Counted from the first letter of the stretch, positions 34,289 to 43,036 are shown. The stretch: DNA of 64,000 nt from Alcanivorax sp. (GCF_002733835.1 NZ_NVWY01000010.1:1-64000), one strand, 5' to 3'. Numbers and translations are program-made. Notes: generated by a model from the letters alone, not told the origin.

Positions 34289-36517
34289 ATGAAGCACCTG
34301 CACTATCACACCTGCAATCTTTGCGAAGCCATGTGCGGTATCGAGATAGAGCACTGCGGCGATGACATACAAGCCATTCGCGGGGACAAGGCCGACCCGT
34401 TCAGCCGTGGTCATATTTGCCCCAAGGCGGTGGCCCTGCAGGATCTGCACAACGACCCGGACCGCCTGCGCCACCCGGTTAAACGTACCGCCGATGGCTG
34501 GGTGCCGATCAGTTGGGATGAGGCTCTGGACGAAACCGCCCAGCGACTCCACGCGATACAACAGGAGCACGGCAAGAATGCGGTGTCCCTGTACCTGGGG
34601 AATCCCACAGCCCACAATCACGGTGCCCTGTTTACCCTGTTGCCGTTTACCCAGGCGCTCAACACCCGCCAGCGTTACAGTGCCACCTCGGCAGACCAGC
34701 TGCCCCATCAACTTGCGACGTATCAGCTGTTCGGCCACCAAGCGCTGTTTCCCATCCCGGATATCGAGCGCACCGATTACTTCATGATTATTGGCGGCAA
34801 TCCGCTGGCCTCCAACGGCTCCATCATGACGGTTCCCGACGTCAAGAACCGCATCAAGGCGTTGCAAAAGCGCGGCGGCAAACTGGTGGTGGTGGATCCG
34901 CGTCGCACCGAAACCGCCCGGGTGGCGGACGAGCATCATTTCGTGCGACCAGGCACCGATGTGTACCTGTTGTTGGCGCTGGTTCAGGTGATGTATACGG
35001 AATTGCTGGTGGCGCCGGGCCGCCTCGAGTCCCTGCTTGATGGCAAGAAAACCCTGGAAAAGCTGGTGGCGCCGTGGACCCCGGAAAAAGTGGCAACGGC
35101 AGTGGGGCTTTCTGCTGATCATATCCGCAAACTCGCCCGCGACATCGCCAATGCGCCCAGCGCGGCGGTCTATTCCCGGGTGGGCGTTACCACCAGTGCC
35201 CATGGCGCGCTCAGCGCCTGGCTGGTTTACGTGATCAATATCCTCACCGGCAACCTGGATCGGGAAGGGGGCGTGATGTTCACCAACCCGGCCTTTGATA
35301 TTGTCGCCATGAGTGGCCTTAGCGGTGATACCGGCAGCTTCGACCGTTACCGCAGCCGGGTAAACGGTTACCCGGAATTTGGCGGTGAATTCCCGGTGAC
35401 CGCCATGGCCGATGAAATGCTCACGCCGGGGTTGGGGCAAGTGAAGGCCTTTATCTCCCATGCGGGCAATCCGGTGTTGTCCTGCCCGGATGGCAGCAAG
35501 CTGGACCGGGCCCTGGCCGGGCTGGATTTCATGGTCAGTATTGATCTCTATATCAACGAGACCACCCGCCATGCCGACATTATTCTGCCGCCCACCGGGC
35601 AGCTGGAACATGGCCAGTTTGACCCCATTTTTCAGGCGGTGTCAGTGCGTAACGTGGTGAAATACACGCCACCTCTGGTGCCCCGCCCGGAGGGTATGTT
35701 GCACGATTGGGAAATCCTGCTCGGGCTTACTACGCGGTTGAATCGGCTTAAGGCACGCAGTCGACGCAGCCGCTTGAAGGTGGCGGCCACTGACCGCTTT
35801 GTCCGCAAATTGGGTGACACCGGCATCATTGATCTGGGCCTGCGTCTGGGGCCCTATGGCAGTGGCGGCAAGGTCATGGCCGATCTGAAAAAAAACGGCC
35901 TGCATACACTACCCAAAGTGGCCTGGCGCCTGCTGCGGGGAAAGAGCCGTGGGCTGACCTTCAAGAGCCTGCAAGCGGCTCCGCACGGCATTGATCTGGG
36001 GCCGCTGACGCCCATGTTGCCCCAGCGTCTGTTTACGCCCGATCAGCGCATCAATCTGGTGCCCGCGCTCTACCACCGGGCCTTGCAAGGTTTGCCGGTG
36101 CCTTCTGCTCCGGAAAAGGATCAGCTGCTGATGATTGGCCGGCGCCATATCCGCAGCAATAATTCCTGGATGCATAACAGCCAGCGCCTGATCAAAGGCA
36201 AGGGCCGCTTCACGGTGATTGTGCACCCGCAGGATGCCCAGCGGCTGGGTGTGGAAGAGGGGGCGGATGTGACCATCAGCGGCAGCGCCGGCAGCATCAC
36301 GCTCCCGGCCAATATCAGTGACGACATCATGCCCGGGGTGATCAGTGTGCCCCATGGTTGGGGCCATGACCGTGACGGCGTGCAGCTGGAAATTGCCCGC
36401 TCTACCCAGGGCAGCAGTGTGAACGATGTGATTGGCACGGAAAGGGTGGAAGCGGTAACGGCCATGGCACAGCTCAATGGCATTCCCGTCACGCTGGCCC
36501 CTGCAACCTGCCCGTGA
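34289..36517 (+). CDS. Molybdopterin-dependent oxidoreductase (formate dehydrogenase-like)
   Basis: A 742-residue protein of the DMSO reductase superfamily. It has an N-terminal 4Fe-4S motif (CNLCEAMC at 9-16 and a fourth Cys in GHICPKA near 43), the central MGD-binding domains (MIIGGNPLASNGSIMTVPDVKNR, VVDPRRTETARVADEHHFVRPGTD, FISHAGNPVLSCPDG) and the C-terminal molydopterin-binding domain (about 610-735; RRHIRSNNSWMHNSQRL, ISVPHGWGHD). There is no Sec or twin-arginine leader, so it should be cytoplasmic. No selenocysteine or partner electron-transfer subunit is next to it, so the substrate is open; such orphans are often annotated as formate dehydrogenase-like. The stop codon overlaps the start of the outer-membrane barrel gene. 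Confidence 0.88.
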   Translation: MKHLHYHTCNLCEAMCGIEIEHCGDDIQAIRGDKADPFSRGHICPKAVALQDLHNDPDRLRHPVKRTADGWVPISWDEALDETAQRLHAIQQEHGKNAVSLYLGNPTAHNHGALFTLLPFTQALNTRQRYSATSADQLPHQLATYQLFGHQALFPIPDIERTDYFMIIGGNPLASNGSIMTVPDVKNRIKALQKRGGKLVVVDPRRTETARVADEHHFVRPGTDVYLLLALVQVMYTELLVAPGRLESLLDGKKTLEKLVAPWTPEKVATAVGLSADHIRKLARDIANAPSAAVYSRVGVTTSAHGALSAWLVYVINILTGNLDREGGVMFTNPAFDIVAMSGLSGDTGSFDRYRSRVNGYPEFGGEFPVTAMADEMLTPGLGQVKAFISHAGNPVLSCPDGSKLDRALAGLDFMVSIDLYINETTRHADIILPPTGQLEHGQFDPIFQAVSVRNVVKYTPPLVPRPEGMLHDWEILLGLTTRLNRLKARSRRSRLKVAATDRFVRKLGDTGIIDLGLRLGPYGSGGKVMADLKKNGLHTLPKVAWRLLRGKSRGLTFKSLQAAPHGIDLGPLTPMLPQRLFTPDQRINLVPALYHRALQGLPVPSAPEKDQLLMIGRRHIRSNNSWMHNSQRLIKGKGRFTVIVHPQDAQRLGVEEGADVTISGSAGSITLPANISDDIMPGVISVPHGWGHDRDGVQLEIARSTQGSSVNDVIGTERVEAVTAMAQLNGIPVTLAPATCP

Positions 36518-37631
36518 GAGTCGCTCCGTGGCGAGCGGCGGCATGTGTTGTCGGGTGTCTGTCTCTGCCTTGCGCGGCGGCAGTTACCGAAACCGATACC
36601 TTCATGGCGAATGTGGAGAAGGGCACTCACGGGCCCAACCTGGAAAAAGGCAACTGGGTAGTGGCGCCCATCCCCGTGTCGAACCCCACCATGGGTACAG
36701 GTCTGCAACTGGCGACCCTGTACCTGCACCCGTCCCGCGATGGCAATGGTGGCCCCAACCCCACCAGCGGCCTGGGCGCCATGTATACCGATACTGACAG
36801 CTGGGTGGTGGGGGCCTTTCATCAGGATTATTTGCTGGATGATCGTTTGCGGGTAACGGCGGCGGCCGGTACCGGTTCCCTGAAATTGAAATATTATGGT
36901 TTGGGGGGCGAGGGTTTCCTTGCCAATAATCCACTGGATTACACCATCGACATGGCCATGGGCTTTGCCCGTGCCCAGTGGCGCCTGCCGCAATCCGATC
37001 ACTGGTTCCTGGGCCCGGCGCTGATCTACTCGGATGGGGATGTGGAGATGGAGTTCGATCAACGGGTCGCCGGGTTACCGGGCGTGAACAAGGATATCGC
37101 CGTTGGCGGTGCGGGCATGGTGTTGACCTACGATTCGCGGGACAACAATTATTTCCCCACCCAGGGCATCAATTTCAGTGCCTCCTATTTTGATTTTGGC
37201 GAAGCCATGGGCAGCGATTTTGATTACGGCAAAACCCGGCTGGACCTGAGCTATTACAAACAACTGTTCCCAGATCTGGTGCTCGCCACCAACGGCGCCT
37301 GGGAAAGCACCTCGGGCGGGCGCCGTTTTTCAATCAGGCGTCGGCAGGGGTGCGCGGGTATAACCGGGGCGAGTACATGGACGATGATGCACTGAAAGCC
37401 AGCATTGAAGGCCGCTATTCCGTTTTGCCGCGTTGGGTGTGGGTGGGGTTCTACGATTATGGCTGGGTCAACGGCAGTGATGAGCCTATCTTCAACGGCA
37501 AAACCGCCCACAGCATCGGTACCGGCTTGCGCTGGCAAACCACCCCGAGCAAGCCTCTGCACATTGGTGTGGATGTGGCCTTCACGGAAGACGATACCGT
37601 CTTCTTTATTCAGTTGGGCGAAAGTTTTTAA
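36514..37631 (+). pseudogene. Omp85/BamA-like outer-membrane barrel gene with a one-base frameshift
   Basis: The GTG start at 36514 overlaps the stop of the oxidoreductase gene. It encodes a signal peptide (ACVVGCLSLPCAAA) and an all-beta protein of the surface antigen/BamA-barrel type (LTYDSRDNNYFPTQGINFSASYFDF is characteristic). Near 37317-37321 the frame slips: frame 1 reads TSGGRRFSIRRR and ends at 37395, while the next frame continues the expected barrel (PFFNQASAGVRGYNRGEYMDD onward) to a final strand ending in Phe (FFIQLGESF) at 37631. Adding one G to GGGCGGGCGCC would restore one chain of about 372 residues. It is either a recent inactivating deletion or a sequencing error. Confidence 0.85.
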
Positions 37632-37664
37632 CGCTTGAGCGGGCTTTCCGTTGCTTCGCCTGAA

Positions 37665-37699
37665 TGTCAGGTTACGCCTTTCAGGCTAACCTGACCTAC
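37665..37699 (-). repeat. REP family 1, single reverse unit with compensated arms
   Basis: The unit has TGTCAGGTTACGCC and GGCTAACCTGACCTAC. Both arms differ from the consensus (CAGG/CCTG instead of CGG/CCG), so pairing is kept. It lies between the convergent barrel and lipocalin genes. Confidence 0.85.
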
Positions 37700-37717
37700 G
37701 ACTTGAGCAAGGGCAGG

Positions 37718-38236
37718 TCACCACTCCTGGGGCACCTTTTGTAGTTTGTCCAGCGAGTAACCGCGCTCTCGGGCGATGCCCAGCAGGTGTTCGTAGGTCT
37801 TGGCATGCAGCTCCGGGCTGCGCGCCATGATCCACAGGTAGTCCCGTTTCTGCCGCCCCACGATGGTGGTCTGATAATTCGGGTCCACATACAGCACCCG
37901 GAAATCCGCTTTGAACGGCCAGAGAAACCGCATTCCCCAGATTGCCGGGTTCTCGTCGCTGACAAAGCCGGTGGGCGTCATGGTTTTCAGGTCCCCGTCG
38001 GGGGCATCCTTGCGGAAGGTGAAGGTGGTCGCAATTTCATTGGGGCCGGCCCGGCGGTAGGTTTCGGTGGCGTTATGGGCGCCTTTTTCGGGAAAGGTGG
38101 GGATATTGGCGATCACATACCACTGGCCCATAAAGCGATCCAGGTCGAACGGATCTGCCACTTCAATCGGTGCAGTCGGTGTGGTTTGGCAGGCGTTGAG
38201 CATAATCAGGCTCACTATCAACAACATTGGGCGCAT
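37718..38236 (-). CDS. blc: Outer-membrane lipocalin (Blc-like)
   Basis: A 172-residue lipoprotein. The start ATG (MRPMLLIV) has GGAGA 5 bp upstream; the open frame continues far upstream but that part is not coding. The lipobox LNAC is at about residue 16 and the next residue is Gln, so it should go to the outer membrane. Lipocalin motifs are visible: FDLDRFMGQWYVIANIP (GxW), YVDPNYQTTIVGRQKRDYLWIMARSP, and TYEHLLGIARERGYSLDKL at the C-terminal helix. Bacterial lipocalins bind fatty acids or lysophospholipids and help maintain the envelope. Confidence 0.93.
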   Translation of the reverse strand: MRPMLLIVSLIMLNACQTTPTAPIEVADPFDLDRFMGQWYVIANIPTFPEKGAHNATETYRRAGPNEIATTFTFRKDAPDGDLKTMTPTGFVSDENPAIWGMRFLWPFKADFRVLYVDPNYQTTIVGRQKRDYLWIMARSPELHAKTYEHLLGIARERGYSLDKLQKVPQEW

Positions 38237-38340
38237 AGGTCTCTCCATAACCCGGAGCATCGCATCAACCGGTGCAACACCAGGTGAAGCTGGGCGCCAG
38301 TCGTTTCCTTGCCACCCACACACCTCGCATTTCGCTCTTT

Positions 38341-38458
38341 TGTAGGTCGACTTTACCCGAGGGCACAGAGAGGCCGAAGGCCGTAAGCCGACATTCAATG
38401 TCGCCGCCGTCCCATGGGGCGAGTGTCGGATTACGTCTTTAAGACTAATCCGACCTAC
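38341..38458. repeat. REP family 1 island: long forward plus short reverse unit
   Basis: The forward long unit at about 38342-38393 has the insertion in reverse sense (TTTACCCGAGGGCACAGAGA). The reverse short unit is at 38424-38458 with the inner stem TCTTTAAGA. The pair lies between the divergent lipocalin and SDR genes. Confidence 0.9.
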
Positions 38459-38536
38459 AGAGGCAGGTCCGTCCCCTTGAAAGTCCGGTGTGCCATCACA
38501 ACACCTGTTAATACCCATCCGGAAAAGGAGAACCGC

Positions 38537-39172
38537 GTGAACGTTCTTATTGCAGGCGCAAACGGCAAAATTGGTCGTCGGCTGATTCCCCATCTGGCAG
38601 CGGACAATATTCATGTGACCGCCATGGTGCGCGATGCGGCCCAGGCTCAGTCCCTGAAAGAGCTGGGCGCTAACGGTGTGGTGGTGGCCGACCTGGAGGG
38701 CGACTGCCGTGAGGCGTTGAAAGGGCAGCACACGGTTATTTTCACGGCGGGCTCCGGTCCTCACACCGGCCCGGACAAAACCATCGACGTGGATCAGAAT
38801 GGCGCCATCGCGCTGGTGGATCAGGCGAAAGAGCAGGGGGTAGCCCGATTTATCATGGTTAGCTCCATGCGGGCCGATGATCCGGACAGTGGCCCGGAAA
38901 AAATGCGTCATTACTTTGAAGCCAAAGGCAACGCAGACAATCACCTGCGCAGCAGTGGTCTGGACCATGTCATTGTCCGCCCAGGGCGTCTCACCGAGGA
39001 ACCGCCGCTAGGGAAGATAAAACTGGAGCGCAAAATAAAGGATTTTGGGGAAATCTCCCGCGAAGATGTGGCCAAGGTGCTGGCGGAAGTCACCCGTATG
39101 GAGGTCCGCAACCAGGAGTTTGATGTTATCTCCGGTGAGAGCCCCATTCGGGATGCCCTGCAAGCTATTTGA
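38537..39172 (+). CDS. Atypical short-chain dehydrogenase / NAD(P)-binding protein
   Basis: A 211-residue protein of the atypical SDR group that binds NAD(P)H. The nucleotide motif is N-terminal (VLIAGANGKIGRRL, GxxGxxG), followed by TAMVRDAAQ, VIFTAGSG and the strand-helix VARFIMVSSMRADDP. HVIVRPGRLTEEP near 155 is typical of the NmrA/YwnB-like branch. Active-site Tyr-x3-Lys is not in the classic place, so it may sense redox state or act as a reductase. The GTG start at 38537 has AAGGAG 6 bp upstream. It stands alone between two REP islands. Confidence 0.88.
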   Translation: MNVLIAGANGKIGRRLIPHLAADNIHVTAMVRDAAQAQSLKELGANGVVVADLEGDCREALKGQHTVIFTAGSGPHTGPDKTIDVDQNGAIALVDQAKEQGVARFIMVSSMRADDPDSGPEKMRHYFEAKGNADNHLRSSGLDHVIVRPGRLTEEPPLGKIKLERKIKDFGEISREDVAKVLAEVTRMEVRNQEFDVISGESPIRDALQAI

Positions 39173-39184
39173 TCCCCGGGTTCA

Positions 39185-39314
39185 ATGTCGGCTTAGGCTT
39201 AGGCTTAGGCTTAGCGCGTAGGTCGTGTTAGGCGAAGCCGTAACCCGACATCTGGCCTCGCCATGGAGGTAAACGGCAAATGTCGGCTTACGCCTTTAGG
39301 CTAAGCCGACCTAC
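39185..39314. repeat. REP family 1 island with a GGCTTA tandem expansion
   Basis: A partial reverse unit starts at 39185 and runs into four tandem GGCTTA copies (39190-39213). A forward unit (39218-39251) and a reverse unit (39281-39314) follow. The island begins 13 bp after the SDR stop. Confidence 0.88.
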
Positions 39315-39410
39315 AAAACTACAAAACCAATACTTCCTCTTGAATTGTTAGACAAAAATACTCTGTCGCTATCATCCTAACCCCAAGTATTCAAAGGCCT
39401 GCGTCACCAA

Positions 39411-39501
39411 TACGTATGAATTACGTAGGGTAAGTGCTGCAAACCATTCGCATTGCAGTAAACAAACTGTAAAATGCCGCAGCTTGTCATATGGATGACA
39501 A
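39411..39501. promoter_or_regulatory. Operator-like palindromes upstream of wzi
   Basis: Two signals lie in the AT-rich 235-bp leader of the capsule locus. One is TACGTA-TGAAT-TACGTA at 39411-39427. The other is the inverted repeat TTGTCAT-ATGG-ATGACAA at 39484-39501, 49 bp before the wzi ATG. CATAAT at 39513-39518 could be a -10 element, placing the second palindrome over the -35 region. No JUMPstart/ops motif was seen. Confidence 0.4.
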
Positions 39502-39549
39502 AAAAAAGTACGCATAATCCGCCCCTCGATATCAAAACAGCTGGATAGG

Positions 39550-41079
39550 ATGTCCTTAGTGCAGTTTTCTTCACAGTTAACCCGTTGGAGTCTCGGGGGG
39601 CTGGCCTTTCTGTGTGCCACCAGCGCCCAGGCCGCTTCACCTTGGGTGCCCGCCGGGGATCTGTCCGCACGCCATCATATCGAGGCGCTGCAGTCCCAGG
39701 GGTGCCTTGATGGCGTGACTCTCAGCTGGCCTATCAGCTGGGCTGCCCTGATGAAAAGCTACCGCCTCGCCCGCCATAGCCTCCCGGAAGCCGACGCCAA
39801 ACGCTGTGAAAACCAGCATGCCGCCTTCCTCGAAAAAGCTCTCCAGCAGGCCCAGCAAAGTACCCGTGGTGTTTCTATTGAACTGGGCGGTGCCAACCAG
39901 GAACCGCTCTACACCAGCTTCGACACCCAGGTAGAAGACGAATTTACCAGCCAGGTGGCACTTTACGGCATGGGCGAGCGCTGGGCCGGGCAATTGGCCA
40001 TTGGCTATGTGGACGGCGAGCGCGACAGCCAATATGTGCGCCTGGACGACACCTACCTGGCCGGCATCATCGGCAACTGGCAGCTAGGTGTCGGTGCTGT
40101 CGATCGCTGGTGGGGCCCGGGCTGGCAAAGCTCCCTGGCCCTGTCCAATAATGCCCGCCCGGTGCCCGGGCTGTGGCTTTCCCGGCAAATGCCGCTGGCA
40201 CCGGAAAGCCCCTGGCTCAGCTGGATCGGTCCCTGGGATTTGCAACTGATCGCTGGGCAGCTGGAACACGATCGTGCGATCCCCGATGCCCGCCTGCTGG
40301 GTGCCCGCTTTGTCTTCAAGCCCTTGGATTCCCTGCAAATCGGCCTGTCGCGCCTGGCGCAATGGGGCGGGGAAGGGCGTCCGCAGGGGATTGACTCGCT
40401 ATGGAATGCAGTGATTGGTAAAGACAACGGCGAGTCAGATGGGTTTGATGAGGGAGAAGGGCCGAGTAATCAGATCGGAGGTGTAGATTTCCGTCTGTCC
40501 CTGAACCCCGGCGATGTGCCTCTTGGCATCTATGGCCAATTCATGGGTGAAGACGAAGCGGGTGGCTTGCCCTCCAAGCTGTCTTCCCTGGCCGGTATCG
40601 ATATGGTGACGGGCTGGGGCAAGGGCTCCCAGCGCTTCTTTGTGGAAGCCACAGATACCGTGGCCGGCAGCTGGTTTAGTGATCGCCGGTACGATGTCAT
40701 GTATGAACACAGTACCTACCAAAGCGGCTTCCGCGATCATGGCCGCAACCTGGCCAGCACCTGGGAAGGCGATGCACAGGCCGTTACCCTCGGCATTCAG
40801 CAGTTTTTCCGTAACGATGTGGCGGTGGCGCTTAGCCTCTCGCAAGCCACTTTGAATGAAGATGGCGGGACGCGCGCGGTGGTCACGGAAGATGGCGACG
40901 CTATCCTTCAGGCCGTTGACGAACAGGACATTACCCTGGCCGAACTTCGCGTCGGCCACCCCCTGCTGGGCGGCCGCCTGAATTGGCTACTTTCTGCTAC
41001 GGATGAACCCGTAGTGACCTATGAAGAGCGGGAGCGGTTCACCGCCGGCCTTCAGTGGATCCGACACGTGAATTGGTAA
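39550..41079 (+). CDS. wzi: Wzi-family capsule assembly outer-membrane protein
   Basis: A 509-residue protein with a Sec signal peptide (GGLAFLCATSAQAASP, cut about residue 29) and an outer-membrane beta-barrel. It matches the capsule assembly Wzi family: an N-terminal helical part (WVPAGDLSARHHIEALQSQG), then WQLGVGAVDRWWGPGWQSSLALSNNARP split near 170-197, a region typical of Wzi. The C-terminal strand ends in Trp (GLQWIRHVNW). Wzi helps attach exported polysaccharide to the cell surface. First gene of the capsule locus, downstream of the palindromic leader. GTG three codons in has better spacing to AGGA and could be the true start. Confidence 0.88.
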   Translation: MSLVQFSSQLTRWSLGGLAFLCATSAQAASPWVPAGDLSARHHIEALQSQGCLDGVTLSWPISWAALMKSYRLARHSLPEADAKRCENQHAAFLEKALQQAQQSTRGVSIELGGANQEPLYTSFDTQVEDEFTSQVALYGMGERWAGQLAIGYVDGERDSQYVRLDDTYLAGIIGNWQLGVGAVDRWWGPGWQSSLALSNNARPVPGLWLSRQMPLAPESPWLSWIGPWDLQLIAGQLEHDRAIPDARLLGARFVFKPLDSLQIGLSRLAQWGGEGRPQGIDSLWNAVIGKDNGESDGFDEGEGPSNQIGGVDFRLSLNPGDVPLGIYGQFMGEDEAGGLPSKLSSLAGIDMVTGWGKGSQRFFVEATDTVAGSWFSDRRYDVMYEHSTYQSGFRDHGRNLASTWEGDAQAVTLGIQQFFRNDVAVALSLSQATLNEDGGTRAVVTEDGDAILQAVDEQDITLAELRVGHPLLGGRLNWLLSATDEPVVTYEERERFTAGLQWIRHVNW

Positions 41080-41099
41080 CAGAGTTTATGCAGGTATCT

Positions 41100-42233
41100 A
41101 TGAATCCTTTCGGGAAATTTCTGGCTGTCGGCCTTCTGGCTTCACTGGCAGGCTGCACCGTTGTGCCGGGCTCCCACATTTCCACGTCGCCGGGCTGGTT
41201 CCTCGACGAAGACGAGAGTGCGGAAGAAGCCGAACCTCTGCCGGATGTGGTGCAGGTGCACACCATCACCACCAACGTCCTGCAGACCAAACCGGCAGAA
41301 AAAGCCAAGCCGGCCCCGGTCCTGCTCGAAGAACCGGAAGATTACGATTACGTGGTCGGGCTCGGTGATGTCTTGCAAATCACTGTTTGGGACCACCCGG
41401 AACTGACAATCCCGGCAGGCTCCATGCGTAGCCCGTCGGAATCCGGTAACTGGGTACACAACGACGGCACCATCTTTTACCCCTACGTTGGCAAGATCAA
41501 AGTCGTCGGCCTGCGTGTCACCGAAATCCGAGATCTGATCGCTCAGCGGATTGCGGAATACATCGAAGACCCGCAAGTGGATGTGACCATTGCGGCCTTC
41601 CGCAGCCAGCGTGTGTATGTGTCCGGTGCGGTTAAACAACCCGGCGCCTACCCGGTGACCAACGTGCCCCTGCGCCTGCTGGATGCGGTGAATTCGTCCG
41701 GCGGCTTGACCGAAATGGCCGACTGGAACGACGTCACCCTGACCCGTAACGGGCAGGAATATACCCTGTCGCTGAAGGCGGTTTACCAGGAAGGCAACCC
41801 GGCCTACAACGTGCTGCTGCGCCCCGGTGATGTGATCCATGTGGCCCGCAACGATGACAATAAAGTCTTTGTGCTGGGCGAAGTGGGTGAGAACCAGCCC
41901 GTGCCAATGACCCGTAACGGCCTGACGCTGGCAGAAGCCCTGTCGGCCTCCGGCGGTTACACCCAGGATACGGCGGATGCTCGTGGCATCTTCGTGCTGC
42001 GCCGTGCGCCCCAAGGAAGTGATCACCTGATTGACCTCTACCAGCTCAATGCCAAGGATGCCACCGCCTTGATCTTGGCTGATGGTTTCGATCTGCAAAG
42101 CCGCGACATTGTTTATGTCACCGCCGCGCCGCTGGCTCGCTGGAACCGCGTAATCAAAAATATTCTGCCGACCTTCCAGACCATCTACTACGGGGCACTG
42201 GCGGCAGACCGGGTAAGGGATCTGGACGAGTAA
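41100..42233 (+). CDS. wza: Wza-like outer-membrane polysaccharide export lipoprotein
   Basis: A lipoprotein of 377 residues with lipobox LAGC at residue 19 (next residue Thr, outer membrane). It has the polysaccharide export domain YVVGLGDVLQITVWDHPELT (about 82-101), two SLBB-type domains (VYVSGAVKQPGAYPVTN near 179, VFVLGEVGENQPVPM near 258) and a C-terminal amphipathic helix (WNRVIKNILPTFQTIYYG) that builds the outer-membrane pore in Wza. ATG at 41100 was chosen; ATG at 41088 is in frame too. Its stop overlaps the wzb start. Confidence 0.93.
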   Translation: MNPFGKFLAVGLLASLAGCTVVPGSHISTSPGWFLDEDESAEEAEPLPDVVQVHTITTNVLQTKPAEKAKPAPVLLEEPEDYDYVVGLGDVLQITVWDHPELTIPAGSMRSPSESGNWVHNDGTIFYPYVGKIKVVGLRVTEIRDLIAQRIAEYIEDPQVDVTIAAFRSQRVYVSGAVKQPGAYPVTNVPLRLLDAVNSSGGLTEMADWNDVTLTRNGQEYTLSLKAVYQEGNPAYNVLLRPGDVIHVARNDDNKVFVLGEVGENQPVPMTRNGLTLAEALSASGGYTQDTADARGIFVLRRAPQGSDHLIDLYQLNAKDATALILADGFDLQSRDIVYVTAAPLARWNRVIKNILPTFQTIYYGALAADRVRDLDE

Positions 42234-42661
42234 TGTTTAATCGCATTCTGGTGGTCTGCGACGGCAACATCTGTCGCAGCCCCACCGTCGCCGCCATGCT
42301 GCGGGAGCTGAAGCCGGAAAAAGCCGTGTCTTCTGCGGGTCTGGTCGGGCTGGTGGGCCAGGACATGGAAGCGACCGCCCGCGCCGTGGCGGAAGAAAAC
42401 GGCCTGGACTGCGGCAAGCATGTGGCTCGCAAGCTGGACAGTGAACTGTGCCGCGATAGCGATTTGATTCTCGTCATGGAAAGCCGCCAGAAAGAACGCC
42501 TGGGCAGAGCCTTCCCGGAAGCCAGCGGCAAGACATTCCTGCTAACTCACTGGAATGGCGGCCACGACATCCCCGACCCCTACAAACGCGGCCGGGATGC
42601 TTTCGAAAGAATCTACCCGCCCATGCGAGAAGCCACAAAAGCCTGGGCAGAAAAACTGTAG
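42233..42661 (+). CDS. wzb: Wzb-like low-molecular-weight protein tyrosine phosphatase
   Basis: A 142-residue phosphatase with the CX5R active loop VCDGNICRSPT at residues 8-18 (Cys9, Arg15) and the general acid Asp in HDIPDPYKRG (about 103-112). It removes phosphate from the Wzc tyrosine cluster, and cycling of Wzc phosphorylation is needed for high-molecular-weight polymer. It overlaps wza by one base. A 375-bp gap filled with family 2 repeats separates it from wzc. Confidence 0.95.
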   Translation: MFNRILVVCDGNICRSPTVAAMLRELKPEKAVSSAGLVGLVGQDMEATARAVAEENGLDCGKHVARKLDSELCRDSDLILVMESRQKERLGRAFPEASGKTFLLTHWNGGHDIPDPYKRGRDAFERIYPPMREATKAWAEKL

Positions 42662-42668
42662 AGAGTTA

Positions 42669-42983
42669 TGTAGGAGCACCTCTTGAGGTGCGAATCGTGC
42701 CCCCTTCTAGGGGGCACTGTAGGAGTTCCCTTCCAGGGGACGAACCAAGCGCCAGCGCGAAGATCACCCAAGGGTGATAAGAAACCGCCGGTACACGGGC
42801 ACAGCTCAGCAAGAAACAGCACGGCTGTAGGAGTTCCCTTCCAGGGGACGAACCAAGCGACAGCACGAAGATCACCCAAAGGGGTGATAAGAAACAAGTG
42901 GCCCTTCCAGCGTGAAACGAAGGGTCGGTAGCCGGCGTTTACTCGCCAAGGCCCGGGTTCGCCCCCTGGAAGGGAACTCCTAC
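42669..42983. repeat. REP family 2 cluster between wzb and wzc, with a direct duplication
   Basis: Four units. Forward units are at 42669-42696 (AGGAGCACCTCTTGAGGTGC), 42718-42751 and 42826-42859 (both GTAGGAGTTCCCTTCCAGGG onward). A reverse unit is at 42958-42982. The second and third, with about 35 bp of following sequence (AGATCACCCAAGGGTGATAA), form an imperfect direct repeat of about 68 bp spaced 108 bp apart. No gene is visible in the 375-bp gap. Confidence 0.88.
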
Positions 42984-43036
42984 AAGGGGCCCCGAAAAAA
43001 CGCCCAACAGCAAAACAGACAGTAGAGCAATAAAAC

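Noticed and set aside
37350-37631. A separate 93-residue ORF after the barrel gene
   Set aside because: Its sequence is the direct continuation of the barrel with one base missing, so it is treated as part of the frameshifted gene.
38237-38968. Upstream extension of the lipocalin frame (244 more codons)
   Set aside because: It crosses a REP island and the SDR gene on the other strand, has no ribosome site, and the lipoprotein signal starts at 38236.
39316-39549. JUMPstart/ops element for RfaH upstream of the capsule genes
   Set aside because: GGCGGTAG or a close match was not found in the leader.
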